Source: Lachnospiraceae bacterium
GTDB lineage: Bacteria; Bacillota; Clostridia; Lachnospirales; Lachnospiraceae
DNA: 64,000 nucleotides
Assembly (NCBI GenBank): GCA_022510605.1
Contig: JAFLTB010000003.1
Coordinates: forward strand, 1-64,000
Direction: 5' to 3'
The notes under the pieces were generated by a model. It was not told the origin of the DNA. It made no database searches and saw only the letters and a program-made list of their open reading frames with translations. Shown one piece after another: positions 43,962 to 51,932 of the stretch. Numbering within the stretch: position 1 is the first letter of the stretch; the number at the start of each line of letters is the position of its first letter. The translations under genes and the position numbers were made by a program.

Positions 43962-45098
43962 TCAAATATTTTCGCCGGAAGCCATGCGCTCCAGCTTTTG
44001 CTTTTTGTACCCGGAAAAGTTCTGTGCCTCAATGGCCTCCCGGATTTCTTTCATCATTGTATTATAAAAGTAAAGATTATGCAAGACCAATAATCGAAGT
44101 CCCAGCATTTCTTTTGCCTTCAGAAGATGCCGGATATAGGCCCTGCTGTAATGCCGGCAGGCCGGACACGGGCATCCTTCCTCAATGGGCTTATCATCCA
44201 GTTCATACCGGGCATTGGCCAGATTCATCTTGCCATAATTGGTGTAAGCATGTCCATGCCGCCCGTTTCTGGCCGGATACACGCAGTCAAAAAAGTCCAC
44301 GCCCCGCTCCACACTCTCCAAAATATTTTCCGGGGTGCCCACTCCCATAAGATAGACCGGCTTTTCTAACGGCAGGTGGGGCACTGTCACCTCCAGAATC
44401 CGATACATCTCCTGATGACTCTCGCCTACCGCCAGACCTCCCAGAGCATAGCCATCCAAATCCAGTTCCCGGAGCTGACAGGCATGTTCGATACGGATGT
44501 CCTCGAAAGTACCTCCCTGATTGATACCAAAGAGCATCTGCTTTTTGTTAATGGTATCCGGCAGGACATTGAGCCTGTCCATCTCCTCTTTACACCGCTT
44601 CAGCCAGCGGGTGGTCCGCTCCACGGAATTTTGCATATAATCCCGGGTGGCCGGGTGAGGCGGACATTCATCAAAGGCCATGGCAATGGTGGAGGCCAGA
44701 TTGGACTGTATCTGCATACTCTCCTCGGGCCCCATGAAAATCTTCCGGCCGTCGATGTGGGAGTTAAAATACACTCCTTCTTCCTTGATTCGTCTGAGTC
44801 CCGCCAGGGAAAATACCTGAAACCCTCCGGAATCTGTCAGTATCGGCCGATGCCAGTTCATAAATTTATGCAGTCCGCCCAGTTTGCGAATTACGTCGTC
44901 CCCGGGACGCACATGCAGATGATAGGTATTGGATAATTCCACCTGTGTCCCGATTTCTTCCAAATCCACAGTGGACACGGCTCCCTTAATAGCCGCCACG
45001 GTTCCCACATTCATAAACACCGGTGTCTCAATAATTCCATGGGGCGTCGTAAGACGTCCCCGCTTTGCCTTTCCGTCCCGGGCAAGCAGTTCATACAT
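43962..45098 (-). CDS. tgt: tRNA-guanine transglycosylase
   Basis: Tgt (378 residues) exchanges guanine-34 of GUN-anticodon tRNAs for preQ1 or queuine. The catalytic Asp motif is ILTDSGGFQVFSL, the second active-site Asp lies in DFFDCVYPARNGRHG, and the zinc site is CPCPACRHYSRAYIRHL. Length is normal. It lies 24 bp before yajC. No other queuosine gene is in the window. Confidence 0.97.
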   Translation of the reverse strand: MYELLARDGKAKRGRLTTPHGIIETPVFMNVGTVAAIKGAVSTVDLEEIGTQVELSNTYHLHVRPGDDVIRKLGGLHKFMNWHRPILTDSGGFQVFSLAGLRRIKEEGVYFNSHIDGRKIFMGPEESMQIQSNLASTIAMAFDECPPHPATRDYMQNSVERTTRWLKRCKEEMDRLNVLPDTINKKQMLFGINQGGTFEDIRIEHACQLRELDLDGYALGGLAVGESHQEMYRILEVTVPHLPLEKPVYLMGVGTPENILESVERGVDFFDCVYPARNGRHGHAYTNYGKMNLANARYELDDKPIEEGCPCPACRHYSRAYIRHLLKAKEMLGLRLLVLHNLYFYNTMMKEIREAIEAQNFSGYKKQKLERMASGENI

Positions 45099-45139
45099 AT
45101 TTTCTTCCTTTTCTGCGCTTCTCTTTGCGCCAATGCTGT

Positions 45140-46834
45140 CTATCTGGTTACACCAAATCCCAGAATGGTAAATTTCTTTCCGGCGTCTCCGTCTTTCATG
45201 CGGAACACAACCTGGTGCTCCCCGCTCTCTTTTTCATCTATTAAAATCTGGGCGTTACAGTGATTCCATCCATTGTCCAGCGGATTAATGCTCTTAACTG
45301 CCTTTCCGTCCACGTAGACATCCGCCGTGCCAAATTCCGATGAGCCGGAATCCTTGATAACAGCCACCAGATTTTTGCAGGTAAGCTTCATGGAAAATTC
45401 TGCCCCTTCGGTGGTGCCGTCATTCATCCAGTTATCCGGAAATTCCGGCGAAGCGGTTAAATCCATATCCCGCTCCACATACTGAATTTCTGTATCAACG
45501 CCCTCGTAGCCCTTCGCCGTTACCTCGGCATACTCGACCGCATTTTTCCGGTCAAAGCGCTCTATATCCTTAAACTGGATGCCATATACCGGCTCTTTAT
45601 CCAGAGAAATATCTTCATCTGCCATCTCCTCTTTGTCCACGGCCTCAAACAGATGGGCAATGCAGTCTGCCATAATCCGGTGTCCGTCGTTGGTTGGATG
45701 ATAGATGTCATAGAAAAACTGTCTCTTGGTAATAATATTGCTCTTTTCAAACTGTGGTGTCACTGCATCCTTCACACTGACCATCGGCAGTTCATACCGC
45801 TCGCCAATAGGCTGTAGCCGCTCCTGCAAATTCCAGTCGCTCATAAATACGGCAAAGTTCAGCAGCACGGCCGGCTTATTTTCTGCCTGAAGCACTTTCC
45901 GCACCAGGCTCTCAAAGCTGACGCCCTCTGTTTCATCCCCTTCATCGTTTACCGCATATTCAATCACGACTAAATCCGGCTTGATTTCGCCGTCCTTTGT
46001 CACATCCCGGTCATAGCGAACCATACCAAACTCAGAGGAAGTGCCACCTACGCCGGCTTTTACATAATGGACATTATCGCCGCCAGGCGCAAACAAATCA
46101 CAGAAAGCCTGACAGGAACGGTAGGCATAGCACAACGTATTAATCGGCTTGGCACCGGCTCCCTGGGTAATGGAGCCGCCAATATAGGCGATGGTTACCG
46201 GCTCACCTCTTTTTGCCTTTTCAATCACCTTTTTCAAACGATAATTATTCCCGGTGGAAACAAGGGAATTTGCTATCATTTTTTTGTAATCATCCGAATC
46301 AAACTGCACCGGTGGGTCCACCTGGATTTCCGGCACCTCATAGCCATCGTTTAAGTAAAATTTAACCGTCAGGGTCATATTGCGGTTTTCTTTCGGGAAG
46401 ATGAAATTGAAGGAGCCAAACTGGTCGTCGTCCTCATTCACCGGGTAAGCCTCCACCGGTATCACCAGTTCCTCTCCGGTGCAGGGACAGGTCATTTCCA
46501 TGATTGTCCCGGTGGTGTATTTATCCGTCTTCCCGTAGCACTGGAACTGGAATTCTACCGTATCCTCCCTATCTTCCGGCTCTACTGCCTTCAGGCTGAC
46601 TCCTACGCTATGTACCAATTTACGGAAGGTCTCCATTTTCGGAAGCATGTTCAAAATATCTTCCTCAATATCCCCCGAGGTAAATCTGACCTGGTCAATC
46701 AGTCTTCCCTCCAGATATACATAATCCCGGCATACGCCATCCTTTTCTTTCATTCCTGAAATGGTTTTGTCTAAAACAACATACAGACACGGTCTTTTCT
46801 CCACCGGGTCCTTTGGTGCTGCTGGTCCCTTCAT
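45140..46834 (-). CDS. SGNH/GDSL-family hydrolase with accessory beta domains
   Basis: The 564-residue protein has an N-terminal beta-rich domain (about 1-190), an SGNH hydrolase core (about 200-415) and a C-terminal beta domain. The core has GGSITQGAGA (nucleophile Ser), GVGGTSS, VIEYAVNDEGD and DIYHPTNDGH (Asp and His). This two-domain pattern occurs in carbohydrate esterases that deacetylate plant polysaccharides. No signal peptide is seen. I placed the start at 46834 because AAGGAG is 9 bp upstream; the longer frame begins at a TTG. It precedes tgt by 42 bp. Confidence 0.82.
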   Translation of the reverse strand: MKGPAAPKDPVEKRPCLYVVLDKTISGMKEKDGVCRDYVYLEGRLIDQVRFTSGDIEEDILNMLPKMETFRKLVHSVGVSLKAVEPEDREDTVEFQFQCYGKTDKYTTGTIMEMTCPCTGEELVIPVEAYPVNEDDDQFGSFNFIFPKENRNMTLTVKFYLNDGYEVPEIQVDPPVQFDSDDYKKMIANSLVSTGNNYRLKKVIEKAKRGEPVTIAYIGGSITQGAGAKPINTLCYAYRSCQAFCDLFAPGGDNVHYVKAGVGGTSSEFGMVRYDRDVTKDGEIKPDLVVIEYAVNDEGDETEGVSFESLVRKVLQAENKPAVLLNFAVFMSDWNLQERLQPIGERYELPMVSVKDAVTPQFEKSNIITKRQFFYDIYHPTNDGHRIMADCIAHLFEAVDKEEMADEDISLDKEPVYGIQFKDIERFDRKNAVEYAEVTAKGYEGVDTEIQYVERDMDLTASPEFPDNWMNDGTTEGAEFSMKLTCKNLVAVIKDSGSSEFGTADVYVDGKAVKSINPLDNGWNHCNAQILIDEKESGEHQVVFRMKDGDAGKKFTILGFGVTR

Positions 46835-46969
46835 ATCTAAAAGCTCCTTCTCCTTAATCTCACAAAAACGGGCTCCCCCGCCTGCGGTAATATCATAATA
46901 CAAAAAACATTATAATACAAAACCGGGCATAGGGGTACCCCTAAATTCATTCTTTTTCGTTATTATTGT

Positions 46970-46985
46970 CAGCACGATGGCTGTC
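46970..46985. repeat. Dispersed hairpin repeat, partial core
   Basis: CAGCACGATGG followed by CTGTC keeps the left arm and loop of the repeat core. It overlaps the stop codon of the FN3 protein gene. Confidence 0.4.
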
Positions 46986-49032
46986 ATCCGCTAATCTTTT
47001 TTGTCTTAAACGCCGCCACCCGGTCTACCGGGGCCGGACACTCGAAAAAGGCCGGTGATTCATAGATAATGTACGTATACGCACCATAGATGGCAATACC
47101 CTCATTCATCGGCGGCATCTTCACTATTTTTTTCCGTTTGTTTTTCTTCAGCGAATAATTGGAAAGATTCCAGGTGGGATTGTAGGTCTCAAGCCGGCAT
47201 ATGAAGCCGGAACGTCCCTTCTTGGTCTGGCAGGAGCGGGAAATAATCATTTTCCCTTCCGTGGTAAAGGCCACCCCCTGGGTGCGATTCGGCATCAGCA
47301 TGCGGTTGGTCTGTGTCAGCACGGGCACTCCGGTTTTACTGGCAATGGAATAGCCGTACATATATTTCTTACTCTTTTCATTGTAGGCTCCTGCCCACAC
47401 CCTGTCCTGATAATATGCCACATAGGACACGGTCTCCGGCATGGCTGCTACGGTGGTGAAGTGGTAAATCTCCGTATAGGCCTTTCCTGACAGGGCCGCA
47501 TTCTTTACTACGGAATACTTGATGCACTGCAAATTTTTTCCATAGGCTATCCACAGGTTTGTGCCGTCAAAGGCCATCCCCCCTACGTGGCCTTTATGGG
47601 GAAGCACCAGAGAAGTAATGTACTCCCGTGTCTTCCGCTCCATAATATAAATGACGGATTCCTGTGCCTTGGAGTAATCATAGGCGGATATCAGCAGATA
47701 CTTTTTGGCAAAGGTGATACTCTGGGGCACCATCCGGGTGGTATTGAAGCCCGCCACATTGGTTACTTTCAGCCCCGGAACAATGTAACTCTTGTTATAG
47801 ACAATCTGCTTGCGGAAAGCCTTATATTTTTTATAAGCAGGGGAGTTTTGAAATTTCTTCTTTGTGCTGTAATACTTGGCTGCTGTGCTGGTCGCTGTGG
47901 CTTTTTTGGTGGTGGCATTTTTTACTGTGGATTCCGAGGTCAACTCCATCCCGGAAACGGTGCGCACCGATACCATCTTGACATAATATTTCTTTTTCTG
48001 TAAAAGTCCATCTATACCGTATAGCCTGGGCTCCTCTGACGAGACTGTGGCCGCCAGGGTAAAGCCATCCGAGGCACTTGTAGAGATATAAATGCGGAAC
48101 TGCTCGGCCCCTGTGCATTTTTTCCAGTATACTTTTACTCGTTTATCCCCGCCCTTTAATTCTGAAATCTCCGGAATTTTGGGCGCCGTACCATAGAAGG
48201 ATACCGCCGATGGGTCACTGAGATTGCTTATGTCCGCTGCATAGGCATATACCATAATATAATAATCCTGCCCCGCTTTTAAGCCAGTAATCTGATAGGT
48301 TAATTTCTCTGTCGTGCCCGCCAGGGTATATGTACTGTCTGAAGCCAGCCGATAGTATATCGCATAACCGGTGGCTCCCGCCGCCTCTGTCCAGGTAATA
48401 GTGATTTTAGTCTTAACTGCCCCCGTGGCCTGAATGCCTGTTACCTTATCCGGCTTTGGCGCAACCGGCGCTACTTCAGAATCGTCTCCCGCCACGTCGC
48501 CGGATACCGCCCGGATTTTAACATAAATAATCTTCCCCGGCTCCATATTTTCAAAGGTGTACTCATTCTTTTCTGTACTGCCCTTCAGTGTATAATTACC
48601 ATTTTCTTTGGCCGCCGTATAAATTTCGTAGCCTTCCGCTTCCTCTAAAGCATCCCAGGTGACGGTCATAGTGGTTTTGGTTCCTTTTTTCATGCGGACT
48701 CCCGTTACTTGTCTCGGCACAATAAGAAGGGTATACTCCACCATCATTTCCTTATATTGTATGGTGATGGTCTGAGTTCCCAATTTGGAAGTATCTACGA
48801 TAGAAATAGCATCCGGCTTTGCCTCCGCTACTGTGCCATCGCTGTAATGCACTAATAAATTGACATCCGACACGTCAAACTGACTGCCATAGGACACCTC
48901 CAGCGCCGTATCTGTCACCTCAATCTGAACAATGGTTTTTTCTTCGGCCTCTGCCGCCTTTCCCTGAATGCTGGTAACAATTCCTGTTCCAAGCAGCAGC
49001 AAAAACAACAGCACCTTAATTTTTCTTCTCAT
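46984..49032 (-). CDS. Secreted protein with Ig-like and fibronectin type III domains
   Basis: The 682-residue protein has a cleavable signal peptide (KIKVLLFLLLLGTGIVTSIQGKAAEA), a bacterial Ig-like domain at about residues 35-112 (LEVSYGSQFDVSDVNLLVHYSDGT), three or four FN3 domains at about 112-395 (VTWDALEEAEGYEIYTAA, ITWTEAAGATGYAIYY, VYWKKCTGAEQFRIYIS), and a C-terminal region of about 270 residues with propeller-like strands (GHVGGMAFDGTNLWIAYG). The latter resembles sugar-binding or lyase-like propellers and may be catalytic. The start at 49032 follows GGAGG; the reading frame runs 42 codons further without a site. Confidence 0.85.
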   Translation of the reverse strand: MRRKIKVLLFLLLLGTGIVTSIQGKAAEAEEKTIVQIEVTDTALEVSYGSQFDVSDVNLLVHYSDGTVAEAKPDAISIVDTSKLGTQTITIQYKEMMVEYTLLIVPRQVTGVRMKKGTKTTMTVTWDALEEAEGYEIYTAAKENGNYTLKGSTEKNEYTFENMEPGKIIYVKIRAVSGDVAGDDSEVAPVAPKPDKVTGIQATGAVKTKITITWTEAAGATGYAIYYRLASDSTYTLAGTTEKLTYQITGLKAGQDYYIMVYAYAADISNLSDPSAVSFYGTAPKIPEISELKGGDKRVKVYWKKCTGAEQFRIYISTSASDGFTLAATVSSEEPRLYGIDGLLQKKKYYVKMVSVRTVSGMELTSESTVKNATTKKATATSTAAKYYSTKKKFQNSPAYKKYKAFRKQIVYNKSYIVPGLKVTNVAGFNTTRMVPQSITFAKKYLLISAYDYSKAQESVIYIMERKTREYITSLVLPHKGHVGGMAFDGTNLWIAYGKNLQCIKYSVVKNAALSGKAYTEIYHFTTVAAMPETVSYVAYYQDRVWAGAYNEKSKKYMYGYSIASKTGVPVLTQTNRMLMPNRTQGVAFTTEGKMIISRSCQTKKGRSGFICRLETYNPTWNLSNYSLKKNKRKKIVKMPPMNEGIAIYGAYTYIIYESPAFFECPAPVDRVAAFKTKKISG

Positions 49033-49201
49033 GTTTCCCTCCATTTCAAAACACTGTACCTTTGATTTCTTCTGCCACCTTACACGGAAACCTTGTCGTT
49101 CATATGGCAGCCCACAAAAAAGGGCGGCTGAGAAACGCGCCCTCTCTGAAAAACGCATGGCGTTTTTCGCTTAGCAGGGGAGAACTTTCCTATAAGATAA
49201 A

Positions 49202-49235
49202 AATGCCATAACCGGACTCTGCCGATTATGGCATT
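49202..49235 (-). terminator. Terminator of the tRNA-Trp transcript
   Basis: AATGCCATAA (49202-49211) and TTATGGCATT (49226-49235) form a perfect 10-bp stem, and the minus-strand RNA ends in TTTTTATC. It lies 15 bp beyond the tRNA. Confidence 0.8.
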
Positions 49236-49250
49236 CTTTCTTAACTAATA

Positions 49251-49321
49251 CAGGGGCATCAGGAATCGAACCCGACTCAGGAGTTTTGGAGACTCTTATT
49301 CTACCGATGAACTATGCCCCT
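49251..49321 (-). tRNA. tRNA-Trp (anticodon CCA)
   Basis: On the minus strand the acceptor AGGGGCA pairs with TGCCCCT, the T arm reads TCGGG-TTCGATT-CCTGA, and the anticodon loop CTCCAAA places CCA at 49287-49289. The discriminator is G and no CCA tail is encoded. The length of 71 nt fits tRNA-Trp of Firmicutes with a short D loop. The first anticodon-stem pair (A27-C43) is mismatched. A near-consensus promoter precedes it and a terminator follows. Confidence 0.93.
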
Positions 49322-49367
49322 AAATTCGTAACGACCGCCTGCAGAGGCATCCGCCACTCACTTGAAC

Positions 49368-49396
49368 ATCATACATTTTTTTCATTGATTTGTCAA
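49368..49396 (-). promoter_or_regulatory. Promoter of tRNA-Trp
   Basis: On the minus strand TTGACA (49391-49396) and TATGAT (49368-49373) are exactly 17 bp apart, about 47 bp upstream of the mature tRNA 5' end. Confidence 0.8.
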
Positions 49397-49455
49397 TAAT
49401 AAATTGCACTTGAGTTTTTGCATTTTGTAATTTTTTCCCTTGTTTTGGCGTATAG

Positions 49456-49471
49456 CAGCACGATGGCACCA
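49456..49471. repeat. Dispersed hairpin repeat, partial core
   Basis: CAGCACGATGGCACCA matches the left half of the repeat core and lies a few bases past the T-run of the structured RNA described at 49473-49625. Confidence 0.4.
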
Positions 49472-49472
49472 C

Positions 49473-49625
49473 AAAAAATATCCCGCCACCGGCGCCTTGG
49501 CCAGTGACAGGATATTCAAAAGGGGAGGATAAGTATTCAACCTTTTCATAGGTAGAATACAACAGTACAGAGCAGAGGGGGAATCGGCCCTGTACTGCTG
49601 TTAATAGTATTGTTGCCACTTCTTT
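49473..49625 (-). ncRNA. Candidate structured small RNA ending in a strong terminator
   Basis: On the minus strand, hairpin 1 (AGTACAG/CTGTACT with loop GGCCGATTCCCCCTCTGCT) is followed by hairpin 2 (GTATTC-ACCT/AGGT-GAATAC), a single-stranded TTATCCTCCCCTTTTG, and a 17-bp terminator stem with three G-U pairs (arms at about 49478-49494 and 49500-49516) followed by a run of T. AATAC/GTATT/GAATAC segments permit alternative pairing. The two C-rich stretches could pair with GGAGG ribosome sites. No clear promoter is visible in the AT-rich region upstream, and no frame of useful size is present. The rest of 49626-49748 is AT-rich sequence with the promoter of the next gene. Confidence 0.5.
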
Positions 49626-49668
49626 TTCCTTTATTCAAAAAAATAAAAAATTTTTAATTTTTTTTGAA

Positions 49669-49697
49669 TTGTATTTCCTTCCATTTTATGCTATATT
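49669..49697 (+). promoter_or_regulatory. Promoter of the SEC-C protein gene
   Basis: TTGTAT (49669-49674) and TATATT (49692-49697) are 17 bp apart, with TGC just before the -10, about 50 bp from the ATG. Confidence 0.55.
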
Positions 49698-49748
49698 CAT
49701 TACTGTCAGGAAAACAAATTTACAGATTACAGAAATGAGGGTAAAACG

Positions 49749-50255
49749 ATGGCATTATTACAGGAATGGCGTGATTACGCATATAGTGAAGAAATGCAAA
49801 ATTCAAAGGACGGGGAAAAATTCTGGCAGAATTATTTTGCCCTGGAAAAAGGCATATACGAACAGTTATTATCCAGTCCTTCGGATATTGTAGAGGGAAC
49901 AGTGGAAGAACTGGCAGCCAAATATGATGTACCTCTTTCCATGATGGTGGGCTTTTTAGACGGTATTAATGAAAGCCTGAAAGAGGAAAATCCCATTGAT
50001 ACCATGGAGAAAGATACCACTGTCAAAATTGACATTGACTTGGAAAAACTGTACTACAACATGGTGGGCTGTAATGCCGAATGGCTGTATAACCTTCCGC
50101 AGTGGGATGACCTCCTGACAAAGGAACGCCGGAAGGAATTATATCTCGAACAGAAAAAATCCGGTACTGTCCATAATGAAAACCGCAAGGTGGGAAGAAA
50201 TGATCCATGTCCATGCGGAAGCGGCAAAAAATACAAGCACTGCTGTGGCCGCTAG
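49749..50255 (+). CDS. SEC-C metal-binding motif protein
   Basis: The 168-residue protein has a helical N-terminal domain of about 130 residues ([55 protein letters not shown]) and a C-terminal SEC-C motif [17 protein letters not shown] that binds zinc. The same motif ends SecA and is found in many small proteins, some linked to ribosomes or the Sec system. A GAGGG site precedes the ATG. It is the only gene in this stretch on the plus strand, with its own promoter. Confidence 0.85.
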   Translation: MALLQEWRDYAYSEEMQNSKDGEKFWQNYFALEKGIYEQLLSSPSDIVEGTVEELAAKYDVPLSMMVGFLDGINESLKEENPIDTMEKDTTVKIDIDLEKLYYNMVGCNAEWLYNLPQWDDLLTKERRKELYLEQKKSGTVHNENRKVGRNDPCPCGSGKKYKHCCGR

Positions 50256-50271
50256 AAAGATATAATAGAAA

Positions 50272-50349
50272 ACAACGAGAGCTGCGCTTTGCGAGTCCCT
50301 CTTATGTCAGACAACGAGGGCTACGCTTTGCGAATCCCTCTTATGTCAA
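50272..50349. repeat. Two tandem 39-bp repeats downstream of the SEC-C gene
   Basis: Units 50272-50310 and 50311-50349 differ at only four positions. Each reads ACAACGAG(A/G)GCT(G/A)CGCTTTGCGA(G/A)TCCCTCTTATGTCA and can form a GAGGG/CCCTC stem. They sit between the stop codon and the terminator. Confidence 0.75.
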
Positions 50350-50379
50350 AAAGAAGCCAGCATTTACTGGCTTCTTTTT
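50348..50379. terminator. Bidirectional terminator
   Basis: AAAAAGAAGCCAG (50348-50360) pairs with CTGGCTTCTTTTT (50367-50379) around a 6-nt loop. It serves the SEC-C gene on the plus strand and the convergent lipoprotein gene on the minus strand. Confidence 0.88.
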
Positions 50380-50398
50380 GACATCATGTTCTGTACTA

Positions 50399-50761
50399 CT
50401 ATTTCTGGAACACCATTTCCATGCCGCTGTAAGCACCGGTAAGTTTGCCATCACTCATAGTAAACTCAACGGGACTGCCGCCATCTTCATTGGAAATAGT
50501 CACACCGTTATCATTTTCTTCCCATTTACCAGTGTCGCTTTGTTCACCTACTGTCAGAGTCACTGTACCATCACTATTTAAGACAAGGGAAGCAGCAGCA
50601 GCTTCCTGCTGTTCCTGGGTCAATTCCTGTCCATTCAATCCTACCAGTTGGTATGTTCCTACATATTGGCTACCGCTTAAATCTTTCTTGCATCCAGTCA
50701 GCATGCAGATACCCATCACAAGCACCAAAAATACAGATATACTCTTTTTTGTCTTTCTCAT
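50399..50761 (-). CDS. Small lipoprotein, unknown function
   Basis: The 120-residue product has a lipobox (VLVMGICMLTGCKK) and a compact beta domain with YVGTYQLVGLNGQELT, LVLNSDGTVTLTVG and GVTISNEDGGSPVEFTMSDGKL strands. Such strand-turn repeats resemble META- or lipocalin-like lipoproteins, but I cannot name the family. The start at 50761 follows GGCGGAG; the upstream extension has no site. It converges on the SEC-C gene. Confidence 0.78.
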   Translation of the reverse strand: MRKTKKSISVFLVLVMGICMLTGCKKDLSGSQYVGTYQLVGLNGQELTQEQQEAAAASLVLNSDGTVTLTVGEQSDTGKWEENDNGVTISNEDGGSPVEFTMSDGKLTGAYSGMEMVFQK

Positions 50762-50878
50762 TTTTCTCCGCCTTTCTTTTTTGTATTGCCACAAATTTTG
50801 TGACAAAGAGATTATAGCACATATTGTATAATTTTTCCACATAAAATTTCTTGAGTTTCCGTGTTTTGATTTCTATGT

Positions 50879-50940
50879 GTAAAAAGCACTCATCACAGAA
50901 AGTGATGAGTGAATATGCAGCAGAAGCGCCCTGGGAAAAC
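50879..50940. repeat. 127-bp structured repeat, truncated left half (copy C)
   Basis: GTAAAAAGCACTCATCACAG...CTGGGAAAAC matches the first 62 bp of copy B, stopping at the apex of the long inner hairpin. Stem 1 is preserved as CACTCATCAC/GTGATGAGTG. Its right edge is 8 bp from the metF stop codon. A 14-bp inverted repeat AATTTCTTGAGTTT (50845-50858) and AAACTCAAGAAATT (50937-50950) encloses it. Confidence 0.78.
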
Positions 50941-50948
50941 TCAAGAAA

Positions 50949-51800
50949 TTACTCATAAATCGCTTTGGCAGTCTCCACCTTATTCATGGAATACAGATGA
51001 ATCCCTTCTACTCCATGCTTAAGCAAATCCTCCATTTGTTTCCTGGTATATTCCAGGCCGGCTTTTTTCACATCTGCCGGGTTGTCTTTATAGGCATCCA
51101 GCATCCGTGTCAGTTCCTCAGGAATTGTCGTCCCGGAAAGCCCTACAATGTTATCTACCTGGCTGGCAGAAGTAATCGGCATCAGTCCCGCAAGTACCGG
51201 CACCTCAATTCCTGTCCGGCGAATCTCTTCCATAAAGCGGAAAAATGCGTCATTATCATAAAACATCTGGGTAATCAGAAAATCTACCCCCTGCTCCACC
51301 TTGATTTTCAAATTGGCAACATCCTCTGCCAGACTGGCGGCCTCCTGGTGTACCTCCGGATAACAGGCGCCTGCCACACCAAAATTATACGTCTCCTTAA
51401 CATCTGCGATTAAATCCGACGCATGGTTATAGTAGCGGGAAGCAAACTGCTCGTCGCTCATCCAAACCGGCTGGTCTCCCCGCAGAGCCAGCAGATTATG
51501 TATACCGTTCCGATATAAATTCGTCAGAAAATTCGTCAGAAACAGTTTATCCGGAATGGAAGCACAGGTCAGATGCGTCAGCGCCTCAATGCCACACTGA
51601 TTCTGAATATAAGAGGCAATGGCAAAAGTATTTTCCACCGTATTTCCCCCGGCTCCATAGGTTACACTGATAAAATCCGGGTGTAATGTCTTAAATTCAT
51701 CCAGCGTATCATATATTACCGACACGTCGGTGTCCTTCTTGGGTGGGAAAACCTCTATGGAATAAATCGGTCTGTTCCTATGAAAATGGTCTCGTATCAT
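50949..51800 (-). CDS. metF: Methylenetetrahydrofolate reductase
   Basis: MetF (283 residues) reduces 5,10-methylene-THF to 5-methyl-THF with an FAD TIM-barrel. Landmarks are SIEVFPPK near the N-terminus, FISVTYGAGG, THLTC, NLLALRGDQP and FLITQMFYD, and the end LPGLMP-like segment is LAGLMPITS. Length is normal for the bacterial form. In acetogens a second subunit (MetV) usually accompanies it, but none is adjacent here. GAGGAG precedes the ATG. Confidence 0.95.
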   Translation of the reverse strand: MIRDHFHRNRPIYSIEVFPPKKDTDVSVIYDTLDEFKTLHPDFISVTYGAGGNTVENTFAIASYIQNQCGIEALTHLTCASIPDKLFLTNFLTNLYRNGIHNLLALRGDQPVWMSDEQFASRYYNHASDLIADVKETYNFGVAGACYPEVHQEAASLAEDVANLKIKVEQGVDFLITQMFYDNDAFFRFMEEIRRTGIEVPVLAGLMPITSASQVDNIVGLSGTTIPEELTRMLDAYKDNPADVKKAGLEYTRKQMEDLLKHGVEGIHLYSMNKVETAKAIYE

Positions 51801-51907
51801 ATTGCTCCTCTTTTCTATATTTCTTTCCTATACGTTTTTTTCACCGCATTTCTGTATCGTATCATAACATAGAAAAGAAATTTTTACCACAAAAATTTTC
51901 CCCTGGG

Positions 51908-51923
51908 CAGCACGACGGTGCCA
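51908..51923. repeat. Dispersed hairpin repeat core
   Basis: CAGCACGACGGTGCCA, identical to the core in the galE leader, lies 10 bp past the stop codon of the arabinofuranosidase gene. Confidence 0.55.
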
Positions 51924-51932
51924 ACCGTATTT

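Noticed and set aside
50272-50349. CRISPR array
   Set aside because: Only two adjacent units with no spacers and no cas genes nearby.
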